Assembly: GCF_029945685.1 (NCBI RefSeq)
Contig: NZ_JAQSDA010000020.1
Span: 302,044-366,043 of the forward strand
Source: Polaromonas sp.
GTDB lineage: Bacteria; Pseudomonadota; Gammaproteobacteria; Burkholderiales; Burkholderiaceae_C
Direction: 5' to 3'
Length of the DNA: 64,000 nucleotides
Below, piece by piece: positions 8,798-19,538 of the stretch. A model generated the notes under the pieces. It saw only the letters and a list, made by a program, of their open reading frames with translations, did no database searches and was not told the DNA's origin. The first letter of the stretch is position 1. Every line of letters starts with the position of its first letter. Both the position numbers and the translations under genes were made by a program.

Positions 8798-9385
8798 TCA
8801 GGAAGACTGCGCTGCTGCGCGCAGTCCCGTCTCGCGTTCCAGCTGGGCGGCCACTTTAGGCTCAAACCGTTTGAGGTGGCGAATGACCTTCACCGCCTCA
8901 TCAGGGTCTTGCCTGTCGACATGAACCCGCGCCAGCTGATACCAGCCAAACGGGCTCATGGGTTGCAGTTCTGTATTTTTCTTGAGTGCCTGAACCGCTT
9001 CGTCAAAGCGGCGGTCACGAATCAGCAGCAGTGCCAGGCCGTACCAGGCCCGATCCATCTTGGGTTCAATGTCCAGCGCGCGGCGAAAGGCGGGCTCCGC
9101 ATCGGCGTGGCCGCCGATGTCTTCCAGCATGTAGGCCAGGTTGAACCAGGCCGCGGCATTGTCGGGGCAAAGCTGCGCCAGCAAGCGCAATGCGGCGATG
9201 GCGCCGTGTTTGTCGCCTTCCTGCGCGAGGACATGAGCGCGGCTGGCCAGGGCATAACGGTCACCCGGCCGCAGCACCAGCATCTGGTCGAATTTCTCGA
9301 GGGCCACCAGCTGCTTGCCAAACACCAGCAGCACCAGCGCCTGCAGCTTGAGATACCAATAGGCCAGGATTGTGTTCATTTGCAA
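8798..9385 (-). CDS. tetratricopeptide repeat protein
   Basis: A 195-residue protein with a single hydrophobic N-terminal segment (ILAYWYLKLQALVLLVFGKQ) followed by about four TPR units. Conserved A/G/Y/A/P positions are visible in FDQMLVLRPGDRYALASRAH, AAWFNLAYMLEDIGGHADAE and DRAWYGLALLLIRDRRFDEA. It is probably a membrane-anchored scaffold. It overlaps the end of the upstream membrane protein gene by 10 bp, so the two are translationally coupled. The partner is unknown. Confidence 0.82.
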   Translation of the reverse strand: MQMNTILAYWYLKLQALVLLVFGKQLVALEKFDQMLVLRPGDRYALASRAHVLAQEGDKHGAIAALRLLAQLCPDNAAAWFNLAYMLEDIGGHADAEPAFRRALDIEPKMDRAWYGLALLLIRDRRFDEAVQALKKNTELQPMSPFGWYQLARVHVDRQDPDEAVKVIRHLKRFEPKVAAQLERETGLRAAAQSS

Positions 9386-9672
9386 AGCTCCACACCAATT
9401 TCAAGACAGATCCGGATGCGTGTCAGGGTCGCGGCCACCCAGACAAACAGCAGCAACAAAAACGCCACGAGCGGAACGTGGCGGTCAATGATTTGTTTCG
9501 GAGTGATGAAGCGGGCGGCCGCCACAAAGGGTTTGCCGACGATCTGCAGGATCTGGTAGAACAGGTTGCCGTCTTTTTTGGCGCCCGCCAGCAAGCCAAG
9601 CACCCACTGCCCGAATAACGCGAGCAATGCGATCTCTGCTATCAATTTAAGAGTAGACGCGGCAAAAAGCAT
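9376..9672 (-). CDS. small inner-membrane protein, 98 aa
   Basis: Two clear hydrophobic segments (IAEIALLALFGQWVLGLLAG and HVPLVAFLLLLFVWVAATLT) flank a central amphipathic stretch with KPFVAAARFITPK. I do not recognise a characterised family. It overlaps the downstream TPR gene by 10 bp, which suggests the pair works together at the inner membrane. Confidence 0.7.
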   Translation of the reverse strand: MLFAASTLKLIAEIALLALFGQWVLGLLAGAKKDGNLFYQILQIVGKPFVAAARFITPKQIIDRHVPLVAFLLLLFVWVAATLTRIRICLEIGVELCK

Positions 9673-9779
9673 AGGGGCCCTGGCAACAAAAGCTTGATTG
9701 TTGCCCCGGTGCTTACCGACTTCTTACAAACTGCCGTACACCGCGGTAAACCCCGTTGAAACCCTGCCTAGGACTTTCC

Positions 9780-9817
9780 CTTGGTTCTGGCTACCTGCAA
9801 AGGCAGCTAGAACCAAG
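9780..9817. other. strong hairpin downstream of ppsA
   Basis: CTTGGTTCT pairs with AGAACCAAG, and the inner GCTACC/GGCAGC bases extend the stem with one wobble and one mismatch around a short CTGCAAAG-centred loop. No T-run follows on either strand. It lies in a 213-bp gap after ppsA and may protect or end that transcript. Nothing else is seen in the gap. Confidence 0.55.
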
Positions 9818-9885
9818 TACCTACAAGAGGGCATTGCGCGCCCGCCCCGCGCCTGACGTGGTCGGCGCAGGTGAGCCAACGCGGC

Positions 9886-12285
<2,400 letters not shown>

Positions 12286-12460
12286 GAAAATACTCCGGGA
12301 GGTTTAAAAACGGGGGTATCGGCCATGCGCGGCAAGCAACCTTGTGGTTCTTGGAAGGGGTTGTAGCGGGGCATGGTGTCGCAAATCTGGATAATCGACC
12401 GATTGTAGAACGTTGCCTGCATGCTTCGTGTAGGCGCTTTGCCACCAAACCAGGCCCGAC

Positions 12461-13282
12461 ATGCCCAACCGCACCGTATTTTTCATCTCCGACGGCACCG
12501 GCATCACCGCTGAAACCTTTGGTAACGCCATCCTGGCCCAGTTTGAGTTCACGGCGCGTCACGTGCGCCTGCCCTTTATTGACAGCGTGGACAAGGCGCA
12601 TCAGGCCGTGCGTCAGATCAACCACGCGGCCTTGCTGGAGGGCAACCGGCCGATCGTGTTCACCACGCTGGTCAACATGGAGATCCTGGCCGTCATCAAG
12701 GCCCACTGCCACGGCATGATGCTGGACATGTTCGGCACTTTTGTTGCGCCGCTGGAAACCGAGCTGGGCATCAAGTCGAACCACCGCGTCGGCCGTTTTT
12801 CGGATGCCTCCAAAAGCAAGGCCTATGACGACCGCATTGAAGCCATCAACTTCTCGCTGGCCCACGATGACGGGCAAAGCAACAGGGACCTGGCCGGTTC
12901 CGACGTGATCCTGGTGGGCGTGAGCCGCAGCGGCAAGACGCCGACTTCGCTCTACCTGGCCATGCAGTACGGACTGAAAGCCTCGAACTACCCGCTGATC
13001 CCGGAAGACTTCGAGCGCCGCCAGTTGCCGCCGGCGCTGGTGCCGCACCGCAAGAAAATTTTCGGGCTGACGATCGCGCCCGAGCGCCTGGCCCAGATCC
13101 GCAACGAACGCCGGCCCAACTCGAAGTACGCGAGTCTGGAAAACTGCCGCGACGAGATTCACGAGGCAGAAGCCATGATGCGGCGCGAAGGCATTCGCTG
13201 GCTGTCCACGACCACCAAGTCCATCGAAGAGATCGCCACCACCATCCTGCAGGAAATCCGGCCCGAGCGGCTGGAGTACTGA
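12461..13282 (+). CDS. ppsR: PEP synthase regulatory kinase/phosphorylase (PSRP, DUF299)
   Basis: Bifunctional enzyme that switches PEP synthase off by ADP-dependent threonine phosphorylation and on by phosphate-dependent removal. It has 273 residues, beginning [20 protein letters not shown]. The P-loop [15 protein letters not shown] is at about residues 153-167, and the downstream [14 protein letters not shown] segment reads [12 protein letters not shown]. The divergent arrangement with ppsA across a 175-bp shared promoter region supports the assignment. Confidence 0.95.
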   Translation: MPNRTVFFISDGTGITAETFGNAILAQFEFTARHVRLPFIDSVDKAHQAVRQINHAALLEGNRPIVFTTLVNMEILAVIKAHCHGMMLDMFGTFVAPLETELGIKSNHRVGRFSDASKSKAYDDRIEAINFSLAHDDGQSNRDLAGSDVILVGVSRSGKTPTSLYLAMQYGLKASNYPLIPEDFERRQLPPALVPHRKKIFGLTIAPERLAQIRNERRPNSKYASLENCRDEIHEAEAMMRREGIRWLSTTTKSIEEIATTILQEIRPERLEY

Positions 13283-13295
13283 AGCGCATCGATCG

Positions 13296-13370
13296 CTCTT
13301 TTTTTGATAGCGGCTTGGGTAAGTCCCATAAGGGATACAAGCATTATTTCCATACAAAAGAGGGCCGACG
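13296..13370 (+). repeat. possible diverged copy B of palindromic repeat family 1
   Basis: The segment has TTTGATAGCGGCTTGGG, an AAGTCCCATAAGGGA hairpin core and an AT-rich right end, loosely like the family-1 repeat. It lies just after the ppsR stop. The match is weaker than for other copies. Confidence 0.35.
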
Positions 13371-13437
13371 GCCGCAGTCGCCGGCGCAGCACTGGCGCCC
13401 ATTGCCGTGACGTCTATTCATTCAATAGCAATTACCT

Positions 13438-13474
13438 ATCGGTAGATGCTATTTTTGAGAGTTATACTATCGTT
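13438..13474 (-). promoter_or_regulatory. possible OxyR binding region upstream of ahpC
   Basis: On the minus strand the half-site ATAGCATCTACCGAT matches eight of ten fixed positions of the OxyR half-site ATAG-N-T-NNN-A-N-CTAT. A second, poorer half-site follows after the expected 7-bp spacer. It lies 40-76 bp before ahpC, a classical OxyR target. The second half is weak, so this is tentative. Confidence 0.35.
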
Positions 13475-13513
13475 TCGCAAGTACTTTTAACCCGCCTATA
13501 GGAAGTTATCCCG

Positions 13514-14077
13514 ATGTCCCTGATCAATACCCAAGTCCAGCCTTTCAAAACCCAAGCCTTCCTCAACGGCAAGTTCATCGACGTTTCAGACGAATCGCTG
13601 AAGGGCAAATGGTCGGTCCTGATCTTCATGCCGGCTGCATTCACTTTCAACTGCCCGACGGAAGTCGAGGACGCTGCCGACAATTACGCCGAATTCCAGA
13701 AAGCCGGCGCCGAGGTCTACATCGTGACCACCGACACCCATTTCTCGCACAAGGTGTGGCATGAGACCTCTCCCGCCGTCGGCAAGGCCAAGTTCCCGCT
13801 GGTGGGCGATCCGACCCACACGCTGACCAAGGCCTTTGACGTGTTCATTCCTGAAGAAGGCCTGGCACTGCGCGGCACCTTTGTGATCAATCCCGATGGC
13901 GTCATCAAGACGGCTGAAGTGCACTCCAACGAAATTGCGCGCGACGTCAAGGAAACCCTGCGCAAGCTGAAGGCGGCCCAGTACACCGCCGCCCACCCCG
14001 GCCAGGTCTGCCCCGCGAAGTGGAACGAAGGCGCCAAGACGATTGCTCCCTCGATCGACCTCGTCGGCAAGATCTAA
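13514..14077 (+). CDS. ahpC: alkyl hydroperoxide reductase subunit C (2-Cys peroxiredoxin)
   Basis: Reduces hydrogen peroxide, organic peroxides and peroxynitrite in the cytoplasm using electrons from AhpF. It has 187 residues, the AhpC length. The peroxidatic Cys47 is in FTFNCPTE and the resolving Cys166 is in [10 protein letters not shown]. Typical sequences have FVCPTE, so the Asn before the Cys is a small variation. AGGA lies about ten bases before the ATG. A terminator separates it from ahpF, so ahpC is probably made in excess. A possible OxyR site lies upstream. Confidence 0.97.
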   Translation: MSLINTQVQPFKTQAFLNGKFIDVSDESLKGKWSVLIFMPAAFTFNCPTEVEDAADNYAEFQKAGAEVYIVTTDTHFSHKVWHETSPAVGKAKFPLVGDPTHTLTKAFDVFIPEEGLALRGTFVINPDGVIKTAEVHSNEIARDVKETLRKLKAAQYTAAHPGQVCPAKWNEGAKTIAPSIDLVGKI

Positions 14078-14090
14078 CCCCCCGCGGTCC

Positions 14091-14132
14091 AAGCCCGGGC
14101 GCTGCACACCTCGGTGTGCCCCGGGCTTTTTT
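14091..14132 (+). terminator. terminator between ahpC and ahpF
   Basis: AAGCCCGGG pairs with CCCGGGCTT, with an inner GCACACC/GGTGTGC stem, followed by TTTTTTG. It would make most ahpC transcripts end before ahpF. Confidence 0.85.
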
Positions 14133-14163
14133 GTTCCCCATTGAAACCGAAAGTGAGTCCGCC

Positions 14164-15735
14164 ATGCTTGACGACGCCACCAAAGCCCAACTGAAAAGTT
14201 ACCTCGAACGCGCCACCGCGCCCATCGAAATCGTCGCCTCCCTGGACGACAGCGAGGCCTCTGGCGAAGTGCTGTCACTGCTGAAGGATGTCGCAGAGGC
14301 GTCGCCACTGGTCACGCTGACCGAAAGCCGCGACGACCCGCACCGCAAGCCTTCGTTTTCCATCAACCGCCCGGGCGAAAACCACGGCCCGCGTTTTGCC
14401 GGCCTGCCCATGGGCCATGAATTCACCTCGCTGATCCTGGCGCTGCTGCAGATCGGCGGCTACCCGCCCAAGGTCGAGCAGGAAGTGCTGGACCAGATCC
14501 GCGCGCTGGACCGCGACCTCGACTTCGAGGTCTATGTCTCCCTGACCTGCCACAACTGCCCGGACGTGGTGCAGGCGCTGAACCTGATGGCGGTGCAGAA
14601 CCCGCGCATCAGGACCACCATGATCGAAGGCGGCACCTTCCAGGAAGAAGTCAAGGAGCGCGAGATCATGGGCGTGCCCACGGTCTTTCTCAACGGCACC
14701 ATGTTCGGCAACGGCCGCATGAGCCTGGAAGAAATCCTCGCCAAGATCGACACCAGCGGCGTGGAACGCGAAGCCAAAAAAATCAGCGAGAAGGACCCCT
14801 TCGATGTGCTGATCGTCGGCGGCGGACCGGCCGGCGCGGCGGCGGCCGTGTACGCGGCGCGCAAGGGCATTCGCACCGGCGTGGCGTCGGAGCGTTTCGG
14901 CGGCCAGGTGCTGGACACCCTGGGCATCGAGAACTTCATCTCGATCAAGGAAACCGAAGGTCCCAAGTTCGCCCACGCCCTTGAGGAGCACGTGCGCAAC
15001 TACGACGTGGACATCATGAACCTGCAGCGTGCCAAGGCCTTGATTCCCCACAGCGGACCGGGCAAGGACCTGATCGAGATCCAGTTGGAAAGCGGGGCCT
15101 CGCTGAAAAGCAAGTCGGTGATCATCTCCACCGGCGCGCGCTGGCGCAACATCAACGTGCCCGGCGAACAGGAGTTCAAGAACAAGGGCGTGGCCTACTG
15201 CCCGCATTGCGACGGCCCGCTGTTCAAGGGCAAGCGCGTGGCCGTCATCGGCGGTGGCAACTCCGGCGTCGAGGCGGCGATTGATCTCGCCGGCATTGTC
15301 GGCCATGTGACGCTGATCGAGTTCGACACTGCGCTGCGCGCCGACGCGGTGCTGCAGAACAAGCTCAAGAGCCTGGCCAACGTCGAGGTCTTCACCAACG
15401 CGCAGACCACCGAGATCACCGGCGACCAGAAGGTCACCGGCCTGGTCTACAAGGACCGCGCCAGCGGCGAACTCAAGACCGTGGCGCTCGAAGGCGTATT
15501 CATCCAGATCGGTCTGGTGCCCAACACCGACTGGCTCAGGGGTGTGGTCGATCTCTCGAAACACGGCGAGATCATTGTCGATGCGCGCGGTCAGACTTCG
15601 TTGCCCGGCGTCTTCGCCGCGGGGGACGCCACCACCGTGCCCTTCAAGCAGATCATCATTGCGGCCGGGGACGGTGCCAAGGCGGCGCTGGGCGCTTTTG
15701 ATTATTTGATCCGCAGCCCGGCGACGGCGCACTGA
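14164..15735 (+). CDS. ahpF: alkyl hydroperoxide reductase subunit F
   Basis: Flavoprotein that passes electrons from NADH to AhpC. It has 523 residues from the ATG at 14164; an upstream in-frame extension would run through the ahpC terminator and was rejected. The N-terminal double thioredoxin-fold domain holds Cys129-Cys132 in LTCHNCPD. The thioredoxin-reductase-like part holds the FAD motif [19 protein letters not shown], the redox pair Cys346-Cys349 in YCPHCDG, the NADH motif [16 protein letters not shown], and [15 protein letters not shown]. It follows ahpC, as in most proteobacteria. Confidence 0.97.
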   Translation: MLDDATKAQLKSYLERATAPIEIVASLDDSEASGEVLSLLKDVAEASPLVTLTESRDDPHRKPSFSINRPGENHGPRFAGLPMGHEFTSLILALLQIGGYPPKVEQEVLDQIRALDRDLDFEVYVSLTCHNCPDVVQALNLMAVQNPRIRTTMIEGGTFQEEVKEREIMGVPTVFLNGTMFGNGRMSLEEILAKIDTSGVEREAKKISEKDPFDVLIVGGGPAGAAAAVYAARKGIRTGVASERFGGQVLDTLGIENFISIKETEGPKFAHALEEHVRNYDVDIMNLQRAKALIPHSGPGKDLIEIQLESGASLKSKSVIISTGARWRNINVPGEQEFKNKGVAYCPHCDGPLFKGKRVAVIGGGNSGVEAAIDLAGIVGHVTLIEFDTALRADAVLQNKLKSLANVEVFTNAQTTEITGDQKVTGLVYKDRASGELKTVALEGVFIQIGLVPNTDWLRGVVDLSKHGEIIVDARGQTSLPGVFAAGDATTVPFKQIIIAAGDGAKAALGAFDYLIRSPATAH

Positions 15736-15757
15736 CCCGCCCTACTGGCTGCGCAGC

Positions 15758-15784
15758 AAAGCCCGCCCCCGGCGGGCTTTGCCT
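15758..15784 (+). terminator. terminator after ahpF
   Basis: AAAGCCCGCC-CCC-GGCGGGCTTT stem followed by GCCTTTTCC. It ends the ahpF transcript. Confidence 0.8.
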
Positions 15785-15925
15785 TTTCCGGGTCAACGGT
15801 CTCAGGCAATACGAACGCTTATCAACCTCACACGCAGGCAGACGGCACACGTGTGGACATGCTTGAGCAGAAGCGGCCGCCGGGAGACAATGCAGCATCG
15901 ACCACCGAAACAAAAAGGAAATGCC

Positions 15926-16402
15926 ATGAAAGGCGACGCGCAAGTCATCACCCACCTGCAGGCCCAGCTCAAGAACGAGCTGACCGCCATCAACCAGTAC
16001 TTCGTGCACTACCGCATGTACAAGCACTGGGGCCTGGACAAGCTCGCGAAGAAGGAATACGAGGAGTCCATCGGCGAGATGAAACACGCCGACAAACTGA
16101 TGGACCGCATTTTCATGCTCGACGGCCTGCCCAACCTGCAGGACCTCGGCAAGCTGATGATCGGCGAGGACGTGCCGGAAGCGCTCAACTGCGACCTGAA
16201 GGCCGAAACTGGCGCCCAGGCAACGATCAAGGACGGCATCGCGCATTGCGAAAGCGTGCGTGATTACGTCTCGCGCGATTTGCTGCAGGGCATCCTCGAC
16301 GACACCGAAGAACACATCGACTTCCTGGAAACCCAGATCGAACTGGTGGCCAAAGTCGGGCTGCAGAACTACCTGCAAAGCCAGATGGGTGAGCTGAGCT
16401 GA
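15926..16402 (+). CDS. bfr: bacterioferritin
   Basis: Iron-storage protein forming a 24-subunit heme-containing shell. It has 158 residues from the ATG at 15926, with AAGGAA upstream. The first helix, LNAQLKNELTAINQYF-like, reads LQAQLKNELTAINQYFVHYR and carries the ferroxidase Glu. Other ferroxidase ligands lie in EYEESIGEMKHADKLMDRI (Glu, His, and the heme-binding Met) and in DDTEEHIDFLETQ. It begins the iron block; its partner ferredoxin Bfd is encoded at 22879. No Fur box is seen directly before it. Confidence 0.95.
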   Translation: MKGDAQVITHLQAQLKNELTAINQYFVHYRMYKHWGLDKLAKKEYEESIGEMKHADKLMDRIFMLDGLPNLQDLGKLMIGEDVPEALNCDLKAETGAQATIKDGIAHCESVRDYVSRDLLQGILDDTEEHIDFLETQIELVAKVGLQNYLQSQMGELS

Positions 16403-16427
16403 CGCGGCCCGGAGCCGGAAAATCCAG

Positions 16428-16451
16428 GCGGGGCAAGTCCCCGCTTTTTTT
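16428..16451 (+). terminator. terminator after bfr
   Basis: GCGGGG-CAAGT-CCCCGC followed by seven T residues, 26 bp after the bfr stop. Confidence 0.85.
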
Positions 16452-16520
16452 CGCCCGCCGGCCACCGTACTGCAGTCAGGCCAGCCGGGCGTTCAGCACC
16501 CCCACCACCCTTCATTCTCA

Positions 16521-16585
16521 GGGAAAAATAGCTTGTAGCGCCCGTCGGTAAGGCGGAACCAGCTATTCAATTCATAGCAATTTTC
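16521..16585 (-). repeat. palindromic repeat family 1, copy C
   Basis: AAAAATAGCTTGTAGCGCCC, then GTCGGTAAGGCGGAACCAGC and TATTCAATTCATAGC. It carries the AGCTAT end and the GCGCCC core of the family and lies between the bfr terminator and the feoA Fur box. Confidence 0.6.
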
Positions 16586-16654
16586 CTGCGCCACGCACTT
16601 GCCGCGCAGATCGCCCGGCGCCCTCCGGTCCGGCGCGGGAAGGCATACAATACA

Positions 16655-16673
16655 AATAGTAATGATTCTCATA
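16655..16673 (+). promoter_or_regulatory. Fur box upstream of feoA
   Basis: AATAGTAATGATTCTCATA resembles the 19-bp consensus GATAATGATAATCATTATC, with the central AATGAT and TCAT halves intact. It is about 60 bp before the favoured feoA start and implies iron repression of feoA-feoB. Confidence 0.7.
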
Positions 16674-16731
16674 AAGAATGGCGTACTTGCCGGATGACCC
16701 CGCTCACCCTTCCCCCGCCGCTTTCCGCCTT

Positions 16732-17028
16732 ATGACACCTGTCGCTCCGCTTTCCCCGGCCGCAGCATCCGACCCCGGCACACTGTGCCTGGTGGATCTG
16801 CCCGTTCACCGGGTGACCACCATCGCCGGTCTGGCGAGCCAGGGCGGTGAGGCCTTTGCCGGCGTGTTGCAACGGCTGGGCGAGCTCGGCTTCATGGTGG
16901 GCGAAACCATCAGCGTGCTGCAGCGCGGCCCGGGCGGGCGCGAGCCGCTGGCGGTCCAGGTCGGCGACACCGTGTTTGCGCTGCGCCGCCATGAGGCGAG
17001 CTGCATCCAGGTCAAAGTGCCCGCATGA
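16732..17028 (+). CDS. feoA: ferrous iron transport protein A
   Basis: Small cytoplasmic SH3-like protein needed for FeoB activity. The domain runs from CLVDLPVHRVTTIAGLASQG through LQRLGELGFMVGETISVLQR to FALRRHEASCIQV. The start is uncertain. An ATG at 16678 would lie only five bases after the Fur box, leaving almost no leader, so I chose the ATG at 16732 (98 residues). It overlaps feoB by 4 bp (ATGA), so the two are translationally coupled. Confidence 0.85.
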   Translation: MTPVAPLSPAAASDPGTLCLVDLPVHRVTTIAGLASQGGEAFAGVLQRLGELGFMVGETISVLQRGPGGREPLAVQVGDTVFALRRHEASCIQVKVPA

Positions 17029-18974
17029 ACGCTGCCACCACCTCTGCCGGCCCGCTGCGCATCGCCCTGGTCGGCAACCCGAACTGCGGCAAGACCGCCC
17101 TCTTCAACCTGCTGACCGGCGCGCGCCAGAAAGTCGCCAATTACGCCGGTGTGACGGTTGAGCGCAAGGAAGGCCGCGCCCGCCTGCCGGACGGCCGCGA
17201 ACTGGCCGTGATGGACCTGCCGGGTGCCTACAGCCTGAGCCCGGCCACCGCCGACGAAGCCGTCACCCACGACGTGGTGATGGGCCTGCGCGAGGGAGAG
17301 CAACGGCCGGACGGCATCATCGCGGTGGTCGATGCGACCAATTTGCGCATGAACCTGCGTCTGGTGCTGCAGCTGCGCGCCTTGGGCCGGCCCATGGTGC
17401 TGGCGCTCAACATGATGGACGTGGCGCGTGCCCGCGGCCTGCAGATCGACATCGCCCGGCTGTCGGCCGAACTCGGCATGCCGGTGGTGGAAACCGTCGC
17501 GGTGCACAACCCCTGGTTTGCCGCCTGGCGCGGCAAGGCCGGCGCGAGCGGGCGTGAGGCCCTGCTGCAGGCCGCCCAGACAGCCTTTGCAGCGCAAAAT
17601 AGTGAGTCTTTTACGCCTCCAGCCCAATCCCCGCCTTCGCCAGCAGCTATCAAAACAGGAGCGGATGGCGTGCCGGACATGGCCGCCCTGCAGGTGCAGG
17701 TCAGGGCCATCCTGGCCGCCGCGGTGCCCAACGCCGGACAGGTCAAGCGTTTCAACCACCGTATTGACGCGGTCGTGATGCACGCGGTGGCCGGTCTGCT
17801 GCTGCTGGCCACGGTGCTGTTCCTGATTTTCCAGGCGGTGTTTGCCTGGGCCAACCTGCCGATGGACCTGATCAAGGAAGCCGTCGCAGCGGTCGGCTCT
17901 TTTGTGCAGGGTCATGTGCGGCCCGGCCTGCTGCAAAGCCTGCTGGTCGATGGCATCGTCGCCGGTGTCGGCGGCGTGTTGGTGTTCCTGCCGCAGATCA
18001 TTATTCTGTTTTTCTTCATCCTGCTGCTGGAAGACTCGGGCTATTTGCCGCGCGCCGCTTTCCTGCTCGACAACCTCATGGGCAAGGTCGGGCTGTCGGG
18101 TCGCGCCTTCATTCCGCTGCTGTCGAGTTTTGCCTGCGCGATTCCCGGCATCATGGCCACACGCACCATCCCGCACTGGCGCGACCGGCTGGCCACCATC
18201 ATGATCGCGCCGCTGATGACCTGCTCGGCCCGGCTGCCGCTGTACGCGCTGCTCATAGGCGCCTTCATTCCCGACAGCAAGGTGGGCTTCTTCAACCTGC
18301 AGGGCCTGACGCTGTTTGGGCTTTACGTTCTGGGCATTGTGTCGGCCATGGCGGTGGCCTGGGTCTTCAAGCGCACCTGGTCCAAAAGCAGCTACCAGCC
18401 GCTGATGCTGGAGTTGCCCCCCTACCGCGTGCCGAACCTGCGCAACCTGCTGCTGGGCCTGTGGCAACGGGTCGAAATTTTCATGCACCGCGTCGGCACC
18501 ATCATTTTTTCACTGATGGTGGTGTTGTGGTTTCTGTCCACCTTCCCCGGCCCGCCGGAAGGCGCGACCGGCGCGGCCATCCAGTACAGCTTCGCCGGCA
18601 TGATCGGCAAGGCGCTCGAGGTGGTGTTTGCACCCATCGGTTTCAACTGGCAGATCTCGATCGCGCTGGTGCCGGGCATGGCCGCGCGTGAAGTGGCGGT
18701 CGGCGCCCTTGGCACCGTCTATTCGCTGTCGGCCTCGGGTGACGACGCCGCCGCGGCCCTCAGCCCCCTGATCGCCCGGAGCTGGTCCACCGCCACGGCT
18801 TACTCGCTGCTGGCCTGGTATGTGTTTGCGCCGCAGTGCATCTCGACCCTGGCCGTGGTCAAGCGTGAAACCAACTCCTGGCGCTACCCCTTGCTGATGG
18901 CCGCCTACCTGTTCGCGCTGGCTTACGCCGCCTCGTTTGTCACCTACCGCGTCGCGCTGGCGCTGACGACATGA
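17025..18974 (+). CDS. feoB: ferrous iron transporter FeoB
   Basis: GTPase-coupled Fe(II) transporter of the inner membrane. It has 649 residues, shorter than the E. coli protein (about 770). The G domain shows G1 GNPNCGKT (residues 17-24), the switch segment VANYAGVTVERKEG, G3 DLPGAYSLSP and a G4-like NMMD. The membrane part has the Gate motifs, including FIPLLSSFACAIPGIMATR and LVPGMAAREV. A family-1 repeat is inserted in frame at residues 191-213, in the linker after the G domain. It overlaps feoA and the next small gene by 4 bp each. Confidence 0.96.
   Translation: MNAATTSAGPLRIALVGNPNCGKTALFNLLTGARQKVANYAGVTVERKEGRARLPDGRELAVMDLPGAYSLSPATADEAVTHDVVMGLREGEQRPDGIIAVVDATNLRMNLRLVLQLRALGRPMVLALNMMDVARARGLQIDIARLSAELGMPVVETVAVHNPWFAAWRGKAGASGREALLQAAQTAFAAQNSESFTPPAQSPPSPAAIKTGADGVPDMAALQVQVRAILAAAVPNAGQVKRFNHRIDAVVMHAVAGLLLLATVLFLIFQAVFAWANLPMDLIKEAVAAVGSFVQGHVRPGLLQSLLVDGIVAGVGGVLVFLPQIIILFFFILLLEDSGYLPRAAFLLDNLMGKVGLSGRAFIPLLSSFACAIPGIMATRTIPHWRDRLATIMIAPLMTCSARLPLYALLIGAFIPDSKVGFFNLQGLTLFGLYVLGIVSAMAVAWVFKRTWSKSSYQPLMLELPPYRVPNLRNLLLGLWQRVEIFMHRVGTIIFSLMVVLWFLSTFPGPPEGATGAAIQYSFAGMIGKALEVVFAPIGFNWQISIALVPGMAAREVAVGALGTVYSLSASGDDAAAALSPLIARSWSTATAYSLLAWYVFAPQCISTLAVVKRETNSWRYPLLMAAYLFALAYAASFVTYRVALALTT
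17595..17662 (-). repeat. palindromic repeat family 1, copy D, in frame inside feoB
   Basis: The segment has AGTCTTTTACGCCTCCAGCC, a central CCCGCC and ends CAGCAGCTATCAAAACAG. It encodes SESFTPPAQSPPSPAAIKTG, a low-complexity linker unlike the surrounding FeoB sequence. The AT-rich ends (TTTTA, TCAAAA) stand out from the GC-rich gene. Confidence 0.7.
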
Positions 18975-19246
18975 CGGCCGCGCTGCTGCAAACTCTGCTG
19001 GTGTATGCCGTGGTCGCGCTGTGCACCGCCTATTCCCTCTGGCGCCTGCTGCCCGCCGCCCTGAAGCGGCACGGGGCCGCAGCGCTGATGTCCCGCTTCC
19101 CGCGCCTGCAGGCGTCCGCACGCCTGCGGGCGCTGATGCAGCAGCCGTCCGGTTGCGGCTCGGGCTGCGGCAGTTGCAGCAGCAATGCCTCCAGGGCGGC
19201 GCCGGTCGCGCAGGAACACAAGATCCAGCTGGTTCGGCGTCGCTGA
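18971..19246 (+). CDS. small membrane protein with Cys-rich tail, FeoB partner (DUF6587-like)
   Basis: A 91-residue protein with one N-terminal membrane helix (LLQTLLVYAVVALCTAYSLW), a basic middle and a Cys-rich segment GCGSGCGSCSSN near residues 62-72. It overlaps feoB by 4 bp (ATGA), as small Fe-S or FeoC-like partners often do. The cysteines could bind iron or a cluster near FeoB. The family assignment is from memory and uncertain. Confidence 0.72.
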   Translation: MTAALLQTLLVYAVVALCTAYSLWRLLPAALKRHGAAALMSRFPRLQASARLRALMQQPSGCGSGCGSCSSNASRAAPVAQEHKIQLVRRR

Positions 19247-19312
19247 AAAAACCCCTGCGCGCCGGAGCTTTCGGCGCCCTCGCCAGGCCCGGCAAAGTCA
19301 GGCGACCTCCTT

Positions 19313-19342
19313 TCCTGTTCCCTGTTCCCTGTTCCCTGTTCG
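19313..19342. repeat. short tandem repeat of TTCCCTG
   Basis: Four consecutive copies or near-copies of a 7-bp unit (TTCCTG then TTCCCTG three times) in the 292-bp gap between the Feo operon and the siderophore receptor. No gene is seen in the gap apart from the Fur box. Confidence 0.7.
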
Positions 19343-19390
19343 CCACGCCTGCGTGTCGGGGGTAAACAAAACAGGCTTTTTTGCTTGCAA

Positions 19391-19409
19391 GTTATTACGA
19401 ATCATTATC
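19391..19409 (+). promoter_or_regulatory. Fur box upstream of the siderophore receptor gene
   Basis: GTTATTACGAATCATTATC matches 14 of 19 positions of the Fur consensus, with a perfect right half AATCATTATC. It is 130 bp before the TTG start. Confidence 0.75.
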
Positions 19410-19538
19410 ATTTGATATACACTCGCTGCGACACCTGACCAGCCAGCCAGCTCGCATCCGCCAGGAACTGCCGAGCCCAGCCAAGCCAACGACTCAACCA
19501 TTCCACGCCGATCCGGCGGGACCCTGCCTGGAGGCCAC

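Noticed and set aside
14020..14163. A longer AhpF with an N-terminal extension
   Set aside because: The extension would be translated from the ahpC end and terminator hairpin; the ATG at 14164 matches AhpF exactly and puts its cysteines at standard positions.
17025..18974. A truncated, broken FeoB
   Set aside because: It is short (649 aa), but all G motifs, both Gate motifs and an intact end are present.
19313..19342. A CRISPR-like or CTXphi-type repeat array
   Set aside because: The unit is only 7 bp with no spacers; it is a simple tandem repeat.
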